Below are positions 32,501 through 43,098 of a stretch of 64,000 nucleotides of DNA, piece after piece (within the stretch, counting starts at the first letter, position 1; each line of letters opens with the position of its first letter). Origin of the DNA: Nissolia schottii (taxonomy: Eukaryota; Streptophyta; Magnoliopsida; Fabales; Fabaceae); NCBI GenBank assembly GCA_003254905.1, contig QANU01112002.1, positions 173,276 to 237,275 on the forward strand. The letters run 5' to 3'. Both the position numbers and the translations under genes were made by a program. The notes below the pieces were generated by a model. It ran no database searches, had not been told where the DNA came from, and saw only the letters and a program-made list of their open reading frames with translations.

Positions 32501-35500
32501 TGTGCAGCGAGTTGAGATTGATCCACATTATTCTATTGTTGTTATGGAAGGACTTACCAAATAATTAAATTTCTCCCCCTTCATGGTTTACTGCAGGAAC
32601 GTGATCCTCCTGAAGGACCTATTCCCCATCTTGAGGCCCGTCTGTGTGTGCTTTTATCTATTGTCCCCTTGGCAATTGCTAATGTTCTAAAGGATGACTC
32701 TGAACATAATCGGTCTTCTGCGCAACTATCTGTGGAATCAGAATACAGGCATGAAATGAAGAGTGACAGTACTAAGAAACTTGGACTGATTTCATCTGTT
32801 CAGGTCCTTGGACACTTTTCTAGCCTCCTCTGCCCTCCTACATTAGTTGTTGATGCAGCCAATCAGGCTGCTAGAAAAGCAGCAAGCTTCATTTATAATT
32901 CTATGAATGAAAAGGGTGAATCTGGCATTCATGCTAATACCAATGCAAAAGCAGTAGGTTGGTTTTGTGAACATGATCTTTACTTCCATGATTCCATCTG
33001 CATTATTTATGATGAATAATGATTAATATCGAGTAAACCTTCAAATTCATCCTTGGAGTTGTTAGCATGGGTCAAGTTTGTCCTCAGGTTATGGAAATGG
33101 TCATGTTACTCCCTGAAATTGCCAAAATCTGGTCAAGTTAGTTCTTCGACCACGGTCAAATTAGTCCCTCTTCGGGATTAACTTGATCAGCTTTTGGCAA
33201 CCTCATAGACTAATATGGCCATTTGCAAAACCTGGGAATGAACTTGATTGACACCGACAATCCTAGGGATGAATTTGATGGTTTAATCAATTAATATCAT
33301 ATGCATACAGCTTACTTCATGTTTATTTCTTCTATATATCTCTATGATACTTCTAAAATAATTGTTAGCTTTCAGGTGGGAACTTGCGGCATCTCATAGT
33401 GGAAGCTTGCATAGCCAGGGGTTTGATGGATACGTCAGTGTACTTTTGGCCTGGTTATGTGTGTACATCTGTTATGTCTTTTTCAGATTCATCACCACTT
33501 GAAAAGTCGCCATGGATAACATTTATGGAAGGAACTCCATTAAACAATTCCCTTATAAATTCCCTCACGGTGACCCCTGCCTCAAGGTTTACAATTGTGT
33601 CAAATTTGGTTCAATTTTGGTGTTATTGAAACTGCTGGTGATTGTTCTTCACAATTTTTCTTATGTCCTAGCCTGGCAGAGATAGAGAAGTTATACTATA
33701 TCGCATTAAATGGATCGGAGCTGGAAAGACCTGCAGCTGCAAAGATTCTATGTGGTGCATCTCTTAGTCGTGGATGGTATATTCAGGTGACAAATCCCAC
33801 CACAGATATTTGAAATTGGTGGTCCTCCCATGATACAGTTGCTTAGATGTGCTTCAGGCATTTCCTTGAATGTATATTTATTATATCATCTAGTCATGCT
33901 CCCACACTAAGTTTACCTATCTTATTACCAGATGAGAAGGTAAAATCTTAAATGGGTTTGTGGATTTGTTCAAATATCTTGCTGAACATAGTTCTGTTTC
34001 TCCTCTTGAACTGGAAACAAATGTCAAGCTTTTTTCCTTTGCTGTGTTGACACTGTGAACTGGACATTATATGTCTAAACTTGTGCAAACTCTGCCCCAA
34101 TGAGATTATTGTTCTTTCTTTTGCCTGTACTTGCTTCTGAGTTAATGTATGATACCTATTCTTGAAATTGTATTCTTGGTTGTTGTATCCATGTTGTCAT
34201 CATTTATTGTTTTTGGGGTCAAACTTTGTCTCCTTGACAGGAACATGTGGTCCACTTTGTTGTGAAGCTTCTTGCTTCTGCTGCATCTCTCAGTCATTCT
34301 GGATCTTCGAGCCACTTGGTCGATAATATGTCTGTGCTAAGTGCTGTCCTCCTTGGAGTTTCTGCTGTTGATACAGTTCATATACTATCCTTGCATGGTT
34401 TAGTAAGTGAATCACATTTATAATTTATTTCACGGCTTGATAACTATATTGGATTTTCTTTTACATAAATATGAGGACTTTGGGGTTCTCTTGGAAGTTA
34501 GCATCTGTGGGAAATATTAGGCACTACTTGTGTTTGAAGTTAATTTGACCATCAAATTCTAAATTCCATGTTAAACATACCTTTCAGAGTGGGAAATCTA
34601 ATTCTTTATAAAATGGTTTGAAAACAAGATTCTTTACCTGAATTCCAATTCCCATGAAGAATTAGAAAGATGCATCTATATCCTGCACTTCACTGCCATG
34701 CCATCACATACATTTGACATTACAACCCTGGTTGTCTAAAGTCTAAAGCAAGTTAAAGCAACCTTAGTTTATCTACAGTTCATTTACCATTTCCAAGCTA
34801 TTAAAAAGGGTGGCCCGTTGCACTTAGGCTTCCACTTGGTGAGGTATGAGGGTAGGTTGTTTCCAAGATTTGAAGGTGACAAAGCAGCAATTTTAATGTT
34901 GTGCCATCACTCCCTACCATTTCTAAGCTATTAGTTAAAAAAAAAAAAAAAAGTTAAAAAAAAAAAAAAATTCTCAGGTTTTGATTTACTTTACAGTCAG
35001 TCAGTCAGTCACATTTTAATGTCAAACATTCTTATCAAGCGTTAATTGTACAGGTCCCCACAGTTGCTGCATCTCTATTGCCACTTTGTGAGGCATTTGG
35101 CTCAATTAAACCAACGTCAATTAGTACTGGGAATGAACCTTCAGTATCGACATACATGGCTTTTTCTTTAGCATTTCTTTACCTTATTCGTTTATGGAAA
35201 TTCTATAGACCCCCTCTTGACCAATTCATCACTGAAGGCAGAGGCGCAGTTGGAGGTCTGGAATATCTTTTGTCATTGCACAATAATTGCATCATGTCTT
35301 CCCAAGATAAGCTGAAAAGCAATCGAAGTCTCTTTGATTCTGCATCAGTTAAACCTGTATATATTGATTCATTTCCAAAATTACGGGCCTGGTATTGTCA
35401 AAACAAATCTTGTGTTGCTTCAGCCCTTTCTGGCCTTTCTACTGGAAATTCCATTCATCAAGTTGCAAATGTGATCCTAAGCATGATCTACCATAAGATA

Positions 35501-38500
35501 TCTAAAGGTGGTGGGATTTCGTCGAGTAATTCTTCTTCATCACCAACTAGCAGTAATGCATGTGGTGAAGATGCTTTTCAAAGGCCTATGCTTCCTGCGT
35601 GGGAAGTACTAGAAGCTCTTCCTTTTGTCCTTGAAGCAATTTTAACTGCTTGTGTTCATGGGAGGCTTTCTTCGCGAGACTTGACAACAGGTTGCCAGAT
35701 GCTAGCCTCACGGCTTTTCTTATCCATTAAAGTTTTTCTGTGTCCATCAATTTTGCCCCTCCTTTCTTGGGCTCCTTTAATAGATTGGTAGCTAAATCAT
35801 GAAAACTAAATAATCTTGCTGGTTCCTATTCTTTTTGGTCAACTCTTTTTTGAGATATATTAAAATTATGTCTGATTTTTCAAAACCAGTGTACTAAATC
35901 CTCATAAGTTTCATTATTGTGATATATGATGTAAAATAATGACATCATACTGGGGTAATTTGGGAAAACTGATACTTTTCTTAATCAATTGTCAGTGAAA
36001 CTAACACATCAAAATGTTGTTAGACAGAAGCCTCATCTGTTTCTGGTGCTAACTTTATTTTATTACTGTAACTCTTATGTGCAATTTCAATTGCAGGTCT
36101 GAGAGACCTTGTTGATTTTCTCCCAGCGTCTCTTGCTGCCATTATTGATTATTTTTCTTCAGAAGTTACTCGTGGTGTATGGAAACCAGTTCCAATGAAT
36201 GGAACAGATTGGCCTAGTCCAGCAGCAGTTCTTCAATCAGTTGAGTCAGAAATAAAAACTATACTAACTTCTGTTGGCGTCGAGGTTCCAAACTGTTCTT
36301 CTGGTATGTTGCTGATTAGATGTTCTAATTACCTGTTTGATGTCTACTAATTAATTTTGTGGCTGACTCCTACAAAAAAACATTGCATAAATTTGCATGC
36401 ACAAACAGATGGAAATTAGGCAGGGATGGGCACATGCACATACATTTTGAATAATTTGGTCTGTGTTTTCGTTTCCTTTGAATGCATGTGACATGATTTA
36501 TTAGACTACTACTTAATGTTCCATCATTATTCTAATTAATAATTTGATTAAAAAAATTGTCTCGTCTCTCCTGTAGAATGTTTTCATATCCTGTCCTACC
36601 CATTGTCAATTCGCAGCCACGGCAGACAGCCTTAGCAAGAAATAACCACAAACATACCATGCCTTTGCTGGTCTGCCCTTTTCTCCATTCTAACCTTTGG
36701 GAGACATTATTGTGTAAATTATCTGAGCAACTTCTGTTGACTAAACAATTGCAACAGACACATCATCATTTTACATTAAATATGTATAAATTTCTATCCT
36801 AAACGACTTTGCATTCAAAATGGTTATGTTGCTGATGACAGTTTTATCTGCTTTTTCTTTTCTTCCTCTTCTGAAATCATGTTATCTTTCTCTTCCTCTG
36901 GAATAATTTTTTTCCTTTCATTTCTCATTTAGGTTATGGAATTCATTCCCCCCCCCTTAATTTTAGAACTGGGGTCTTTCTTTATCCTTGCATGTTTTTT
37001 TCCTCTCTAAAATAGTTTATATTTGAGTTGCTGATACTTTTGGTGAGTTATATTTGGGAGAAAATGTTTCGCTTGATGTAAGTTGTTACTTGTTAGTTCT
37101 TTTTCTTAAAAAAAGATATTATGTTCTGCAGGCCATTGTAGTTGCTCTGCATTTTTTAACGTGTCCAGCACAATGTTTCCTTCATTGATCACAAATTTTA
37201 GTTTGCAGCCATTTGCCACGGGCAAAACTGAAATAAATCTGCCTACTTTATTGTTTCCTTATCATTTATTAGAAACATGAATAATTCAAATTAAACAATC
37301 AAAGGATAGCCATTGCATTTGCATTACTTACACGGATAGCCATTGCATTTGCATTACTTACACATCTTTGTTGTCTGACAGGTGGTTCGCCAGTAACGCT
37401 TCCTCTACCAATGGCAGCTCTTGTCAGTTTATCCATTACTTTTAAACTTGACAAGAGCCTGGAATACATGCATGCTATTACTGGAGCAGCTTTGGAAAAT
37501 TGTGCCTCAGGTTGCCCTTGGCCCAGCATGCCTATAATTGGATCTCTGTGGGCCCAAAAAGTTCGCCGTTGGCACAACTTCATTGTTTTTTCGTGTTCCC
37601 GTTCTGTGTTTAGACAAAACAAAGAGTCCGTCGCTCAGCTGTTGAGAAGTTGCTTCTCCTCATTCCTTGGAACATTGTGTGTTTCAACCTCAAAGCTGAC
37701 TGCTGACCGTTGCGTCAATGGCCTGTTGGGTTGCACCATCACGGCCCCCGGTGCCTTTCCTTTCGTAGCTCCAGGTTTCCTTTTCCTTCGATCCTGCCGA
37801 AATATACACAATGTGCAGTATCTAAACGACGTAATTGTGGATCTTGTGTCTCAGTATTCTAACGAATTAGCCAGCACAAGGGCAAGCACAGGCTCTTGCC
37901 GCATAAAATCCAGCGGAGCATCACTCTCCATAGCTGCTCAAAGCGCGAAAGAGGTAGCAACACTCGGTGCAAGTCTCTTATGCGCAGCTGGTGGTATACA
38001 ACTGGTGCAGGAGTTGTACAAGGAGACAATTCCAACCTGGCTGCTATCATCAAGGGACGTGAATCATAACAATGATAGTGTTGTGTGTCATATACTTGAG
38101 GGTTATGCTATGGCATATCTGTTGGTACTGTCAGGGTCGATTATATGGGGCGTTGGGGCGAAATTACCATCATGGACCTTATCTAGAAGGAACCGCACCG
38201 TTGGGGTCCATCTGGATTTCTTGGTAGAAGTCATGGAGAGGAAAATTTCACTCAGTTGCAACCCCGTTACATGGAAAACTTATGTGTCGTGTTTAGTGGG
38301 GTTGATGGTTAGTCTTGCACCGACGTGGGTTCAAGAAGTGAAGGTGGACACACTGAGGAAATTGGCACGGATATTATGCCGATGGCATGAGTATGAACTT
38401 GCAGTTTCTCTGCTGCAAAGAGGGGGAGTTGCAGCTATGGGAGCTCTTGCTGAACTTGTCAATGTGATTCAGTCTGAACATAGGGTGCACATGCCCTGCT

Positions 38501-38502
38501 AA
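29579..38502 (+). CDS. MED33: Mediator complex subunit 33 (MED33A/B, REF4 family), eleven exons
   Basis: Exons: 29579-29985, 30957-31307, 31970-32289, 32419-32510, 32597-32957, 33376-33586, 33672-33786, 34241-34402, 35054-35690, 36097-36303, 37382-38502. All introns are GT-AG and frame is kept throughout, giving 1327 residues, close to the usual size of plant MED33. Diagnostic stretches include LPSPELAELLVSRLCFDNND, LLSSRVIPQRRSQPQAYALF, QRERDPPEGPIPHLEARL, GGNLRHLIVEACIARGLMDT, YFWPGY, LAEIEKLYYIALNGSE and AAKILCGASLSRGW. MED33 (MED5-like) belongs to the Mediator tail. In Arabidopsis, MED33A/B (RFR1/REF4) repress phenylpropanoid genes and support homeostasis of lignin precursors. The start ATG was chosen because exon 1 is GC-rich and no nearer in-frame ATG precedes it. 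Introns 1, 5 and 8 hold transposon insertions. Confidence 0.93.
30142..30341. mobile_element. Tourist-like MITE in MED33 intron 1
   Basis: The 200-bp element starts GGCAGCGTTTTGTTCCT and its inverse right end starts GGTAGTGTTAGGTTCCT. The homology continues inward (TGGGAC, AGAGAC). It is flanked by TTA on both sides (30139-30141 and 30342-30344). TTA/TAA target duplication with G-rich ends of this type is characteristic of PIF/Harbinger-derived Tourist MITEs. Confidence 0.75.
33031..33289. mobile_element. Mutator-like foldback MITE in MED33 intron 5
   Basis: The two halves are inverted repeats over about 120 bases (for example TCAAATTCATCCTTGG against TCAAATTCATCCCTAGG, and TGGTCAAGTTAG against TGATCAAGTTAA). 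Direct copies of ATTAATATC (33022-33030 and 33290-33298) flank it. A 9-bp target duplication fits Mutator-like elements. No transposase is present. Confidence 0.65.
34786..34933 (-). mobile_element. tRNA-derived SINE in MED33 intron 8
   Basis: A 112-base body (34804-34915) is flanked by ACCATTTCCAAGCTATTA and ACCATTTCTAAGCTATTA, an 18-bp target duplication with one difference. The plus strand carries GGGTGGCCCGTTGCAC...GGCTTCCACTTGGTG and then TTTCCAAGATTTGAAGGTGAC. This is a decayed form of a widespread plant SINE-like sequence with a B-box-like CTCGAACC region. Orientation is inferred from that resemblance. Confidence 0.65.
37304..37363. repeat. Perfect 30-bp tandem duplication before MED33 exon 11
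   Basis: GGATAGCCATTGCATTTGCA followed by TTACTTACAC occurs twice without mismatch, at 37304-37333 and 37334-37363. The second copy ends 18 bases before the exon 11 acceptor AG (37380-37381). Confidence 0.9.
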
Positions 38503-39009
38503 ATGATTCTTTTTAATGTATGAAGAGTTCATATGATGTCAAAAATTGCTTCCGTGGAAATAGTTGTTTGGCAATAGATTATTTTAGAAAAGTACAACAT
38601 ATTTGGTTTTCTGGTGGGAACCACCATAGTCAATCCTGATAGTTATAAGAAGTGATGAAAACACTATAATTAAATTTGAGTGTTCCCACTTGAAAACTAA
38701 AACCAAACATGCTAGTAATTGTTTTCCATTTGTTCAAAAATGACTTGAATCTTTTAGTTACAAGTCGTTTTGAATTTGAACTAAATTTAACCACACTCAT
38801 GGGAATTCTGCAACGTCTTGATATTTACTCTTTCTCGATAGTCTTGATATTTATTAGAATGCCACATCATTCTGACAAAATCTATTGCTAAATTCGCCAA
38901 AATATAGCATTTTTGTAGTAGTCCTCCTCCTCCTCCTCCTTCTCCGTCTTCTTCTTTTTCTTCGTTTCTTCAATTTTGTTTCCTTCTTTGTAAGATGTTA
39001 GGGATTTGA
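38503..39009. other. 3' flank of MED33
   Basis: Contains the likely MED33 3' UTR and a (TCC)n-like tract near 38923-38940. No further gene was recognised. Confidence 0.4.
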
Positions 39010-40090
39010 TTATTCAAAAATTTGTTTCTCTGAGTTCTAAAATTTGTTCCTGTTTTCTGTTAAGTTTGTTTCTGCTAGTTTAAAAGTTTATGCACCAAAG
39101 TTTGTGTCTACTGGCTCAAAAGTTTGTGTTTGTGAGTATCAAAATTTGTTTTTAGTTGCTATAAAGTTTGCGTCTGGGAGTATCGAAGTTTGTTTCTACT
39201 GGTTTAAAGGTATGAGCACCAAAGTTCATTTCTAGTTGTTGTAAAGTTTGAGTTTGTATGTACCAAAGTTTGTTTCTATTTGTTGTCAAGTTTGTGCTTA
39301 TGAGCATAGTTATTAAAAACGCGTGTAAACTCGTAAAATCGGACGATTTTACGAGTTTAGGTTGTAAAATCGAGCTTACTCGCATGTAAACTCGTTTCTG
39401 GGTAAAATCGGGTAAACTCGGGTAAACTCGCATAAAATCGCGAGTTTACTCCCGATTTTACGAGTTTACCACACAGGCAGAGGTTTTTTTTTTTTTTAAG
39501 AAACAAAACAAGTTTGATATTGTTTTCCATAACTATGAGTTTTTAGATTTAGGTCATTTAAGTATTTTAGAGTTATCATTTACAGTTGCGCCTACAATCG
39601 TGCTCCGTTGTGCTCCGTCGTTGTTCGTCGTATGTATTTCATCCTTTGCTCAGGGATCTTTCCCACCAGGATGCGTGACCTCTGCATTGCTATTTGTGCT
39701 TTAGTGTTCTATATTGAAGACATCATCGTCACAAATTCGCTTCTTGTGATGTTCCGTAGTCAATACTATGTATTATGTTATATGTATTATGTATGAATTG
39801 AACTTAGAACTCATATATTTCATCTTTATTTGTGCTTTGTTATGGATATAAATGTATTTATGAATTTCAAGTTTTATTAAATAAGCATAATAATTTTTTA
39901 AAATATTTTTTTAATATTTTTTTAATAATAGGTAAACTCGTACGAGTTTACGATCCTAGTTTACGATCCGAGTTTACGGAGGCTCCACGAGTTTACTTAA
40001 ACTCGCGAGTTTGACAACCATGCTTATGAGTATCAAAATTTGTGTCTGAATACTAAAGTTTGTTTCTGGTTACCTTTCACTATTTCTTTG
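39010..40090. repeat. Diverged minisatellite split by a transposon
   Basis: Degenerate units related to AAAGTTTGTTTCTGGTTG and GTTTGTGAGTATCAAAATTT repeat from about 39010 to 39304. They resume at 40023-40090 after the element at 39305-40022. Units are around 25 bases and can be paired into longer ones. Confidence 0.65.
39305..40022. mobile_element. 718-bp DNA element with AAACTCG subterminal repeats
   Basis: The ends are CATAGTTATTAAAAACGCG and the inverse of CATGGTTGTCAAACTCGCG. The flanks are CTTATGAG at 39297-39304 and 40023-40030; depending on how end bases are assigned, the duplication is 8 to 10 bp. Subterminal regions are packed with GTAAACTCG/CGAGTTTAC motifs, as in elements where the transposase binds repeated internal sites. 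The interior (39490-39930) has no credible transposase. Duplication length allows hAT or Mutator-like origin. A second copy is cut by the left window edge. Confidence 0.75.
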
Positions 40091-41939
40091 GGTGTGGGTC
40101 CCATTTTGTTTTGTTTGTGTTTGATATTGTTTGTTTTCCGGTTTTGTAATGTGTGTTTTTAAGAGAGAGAGTGCACACGTTTTAGAATGTGAGTGTGAAG
40201 AGTAGAGAACATGAGAGATAATGTGGCAGTTTCATTTTCCCATTTTATTGTGTGCGAATCCTGTTTTTTTTAAACTATAATAGATAATGTTTTTGTTTCA
40301 TTTTTATTATGTCCTTGAGTTTGAAATGTTTGTTTTTGTGTTTGCCTATGTCTATGTCGTACCAATTTATACATCGGTTGTACGTTGGACATTTTTCAAC
40401 TGTACACCTGGCATTACTGTTCTATTTATTATCACATTGGAAGCTTTTCTTGCTTAGATTTAAAAGCAATATAGGGAGGAAAGAGTTGGGGGGGTGGTTT
40501 AGTGTGGAACTTACCAATGTCCTTTCCTTTTAGGTTTTTTCTTTGAAGAAAAGAAAAAAAACTGAAGAGAAAGAGATATATTGATTCTCCACATTTATTG
40601 TGATTAAGAATACGTCTCTTCTTTTATGGTCATACTGATATTCGGTAGGACAAAACCAAAAGTGTTTTGTATATTATGATAAAATGACTGTGTTTTTCGT
40701 TCTTAGAATAGTTAATCAATACTAATGTAGATTCTTGGCCTAGAAGTATCGAATCTGATAACCACTAATTGCATATTTGATACCAACTTCAACAGTAGGT
40801 GTGACTCCATTTCTCATTTCCACAAACTGAAATAACCATGTCTCGAATAACTATGCACAAGATTCATTCTACATTTGATGCATCCATCTGTTGAGTTCAA
40901 ACCTTCCACTTTAAATTTAATGGAACATATTACTAGTGCAACTTGATTTTGTCTAAATTAAGTTTCTTTATTGTATCCTTATAAATGAGAATCTCTCTCT
41001 TTTTTTTTTTTTTCATATGGAAGTGCAAGACGTTAACACAATAGATTGGAATTAAGAAAAATGCTAATAGCTTTGTGGGAAATACACAAAATCTATGTAG
41101 TTATCCCCCCGTGTCCCCTAATTGAATCCCATTAGAGATTTTTTTTTTCTTTCCAATCGAAATTTTTTTTTTTTGAGAAAAAAAAGACTGGCATTAGTGG
41201 TTCAGTTGCCTCTCAGGGTCATGATTGTGGCGTGAGGCTGAGGTTGCTTCATTTGTAAAATAAAAGAAAAATTCACATTACACCAAACATAAGTTATATT
41301 CATATTACACGAAACATAAGTTAAGCTATGAATCATGGCCAAATTCATTTAGACCATCATTCATCTCGTGATAAGTGAGTAAGAAGATACATATGTTGAA
41401 GTCAAGTTTATACCATTTTCTCCATCATAGAAATTGAAATTACTCGGCATACAAATTTGTTTCTTGTTTTGTTTTGTTAAGTTATGGATCAAACAACATA
41501 AATTACAATTTATCAATAATTTGGCCATTAAAATTATTAAAATATAAATTTTCCGTAATCATTTCCTCTATTTTATTTGGTCTCTTTTTATTATGTATCT
41601 AATTTACTCTATTAGAATTTCTAACCATCTTTTCATATAAAAAAAACATGTTTTTTTGGTAATGAGCCATACAACTTAATTTTCTAATGATGAAAAAAAT
41701 ATATTTTAAATAACTCGAGTCACAAAAATCACATAATTATATTTCCAAATTAAGTAACAAAATTGTAAACGTCTCACAAATGGGCAAAACAAAACAAAAG
41801 AAATGAGACATGAGAGAGCAAAAACGTGACATTCCATTTCATCAATTGTAACGTTAGATTGATCCATGTTAGGAGTTTTCTCACTCTATCAAGAAAAACA
41901 CAATCAAACCATGCATTGCTTCCATCATCGTATCTTAGC
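40091..41939. other. Intergenic region between MED33 and cis-prenyltransferase
   Basis: AT-rich with several homopolymer T runs. No gene or defined repeat was recognised. Confidence 0.35.
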
Positions 41940-42160
41940 TTTGCATTTTTGTCATGCCCCCATCATGGACATTGCTCTCCGTCTCCTACTCACATCTTAC
42001 TGTTGCATTTTTCTCGTGCCCCAGCATTAGCATTACATTGATGCTTCCCATGTTTTGTTTTGTTCCACCAATGCTTCCCATGCATGCTCCTTTGCGTTAT
42101 TCTCGTGCCCCCATCACGAACACACGCTTCCTGTGTTTGCTTTGTTTTGTTCCACCCAAG
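41940..42160. repeat. Imperfect C-rich repeats in the cis-prenyltransferase leader or promoter
   Basis: Variants of TTGCATTTTTGTCATGCCCC, ATGCTTCCCATG and TTTGTTTTGTTCCACC recur several times. The region lies just upstream of the inferred leader exon ending at 42255 and may be partly transcribed. Confidence 0.4.
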
Positions 42161-42255
42161 TTTTCTCATATATGTATTTATTTGGTCTCTCATTCCATTG
42201 TTAGATCCATCATCATCATCATCAAGACCCTTCTCTCTGTGTTCTTTGTTTGAAG

Positions 42256-43067
42256 GTAACTTACTTTTTCTACCTTTGTTCTATAAGTTATGGGTTTCAC
42301 TTTTTCTTCATTTTGTTCTTTGCAATGCATGGTGAGCGTCCCTGTAAATTTTCATAAATTATTGAAAATTTCAGTTGCTATTTTTCCCTTGATTTGTTTA
42401 AACTATTTAGGAAGATGGCAGAGGAAAAACTGGTCCTTGATAAATTGATAGCAGATTAATAGTTCTTGCATTTTTCTTTTCTTATTTGTTTTTTCTTTCT
42501 TTCTCTAAACCACAACTCTTCATCTAATCGAAAGCGAATCCTACTCGAGTCAAGTTGGTTTTTTCCCTATTACACCTGACTATGTAAGGTAGTGTTTTAA
42601 ATAAAAAAAGGACTTGATTTCTAAATCAAAATTAGTGTTTGGATGTTTGAAAAACAAGAAAATGAAATTTATTTGCTAATTCTCATGGGATTTTGACGCG
42701 AATTTATTTGATTTTAAATAAACTTAAACCCATATAAAATCAATTTCTATTTTTTTTATCATTCTAAACACAATAATTAATTTCTAAATATATTCATGTC
42801 ATATTTTATATAATTATTTTAAACAAGATTGAAATTATTAATCAAATCAGTATGGCCACGAACCAAATTTTAAGTTTTTTTTCTTCTTAAAAATAGATCG
42901 ACAACTAATCATAAGATTAATTTGTTTCACTGCATATTACTATATATAGTAGCTGTAGTAGTAGCAACTGTTTGATGTTCTTCTTTAAGAATGTAGCCTA
43001 TACCAAAATATGGCTCTAATTATTCTTCCTAATGCTAACATATACCAAAACATTTCTTATTGAACAG
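42256..43067 (+). other. Probable 5' UTR intron of the cis-prenyltransferase gene
   Basis: TTTGAAG/GTAACTTA at 42255-42256 is a good donor and TTATTGAACAG/GTTCG at 43067-43068 a good acceptor. The following exon reaches the ATG at 43099 after 31 bases. Transcript evidence is not available here. Confidence 0.5.
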
Positions 43068-43098
43068 GTTCGTATTAGACTCTATTTGAAGTGTCATC

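Noticed and set aside
40023-40090. Considered as an independent repeat array
   Set aside because: It continues the minisatellite at 39010-39304 and is separated only by the transposon insertion.
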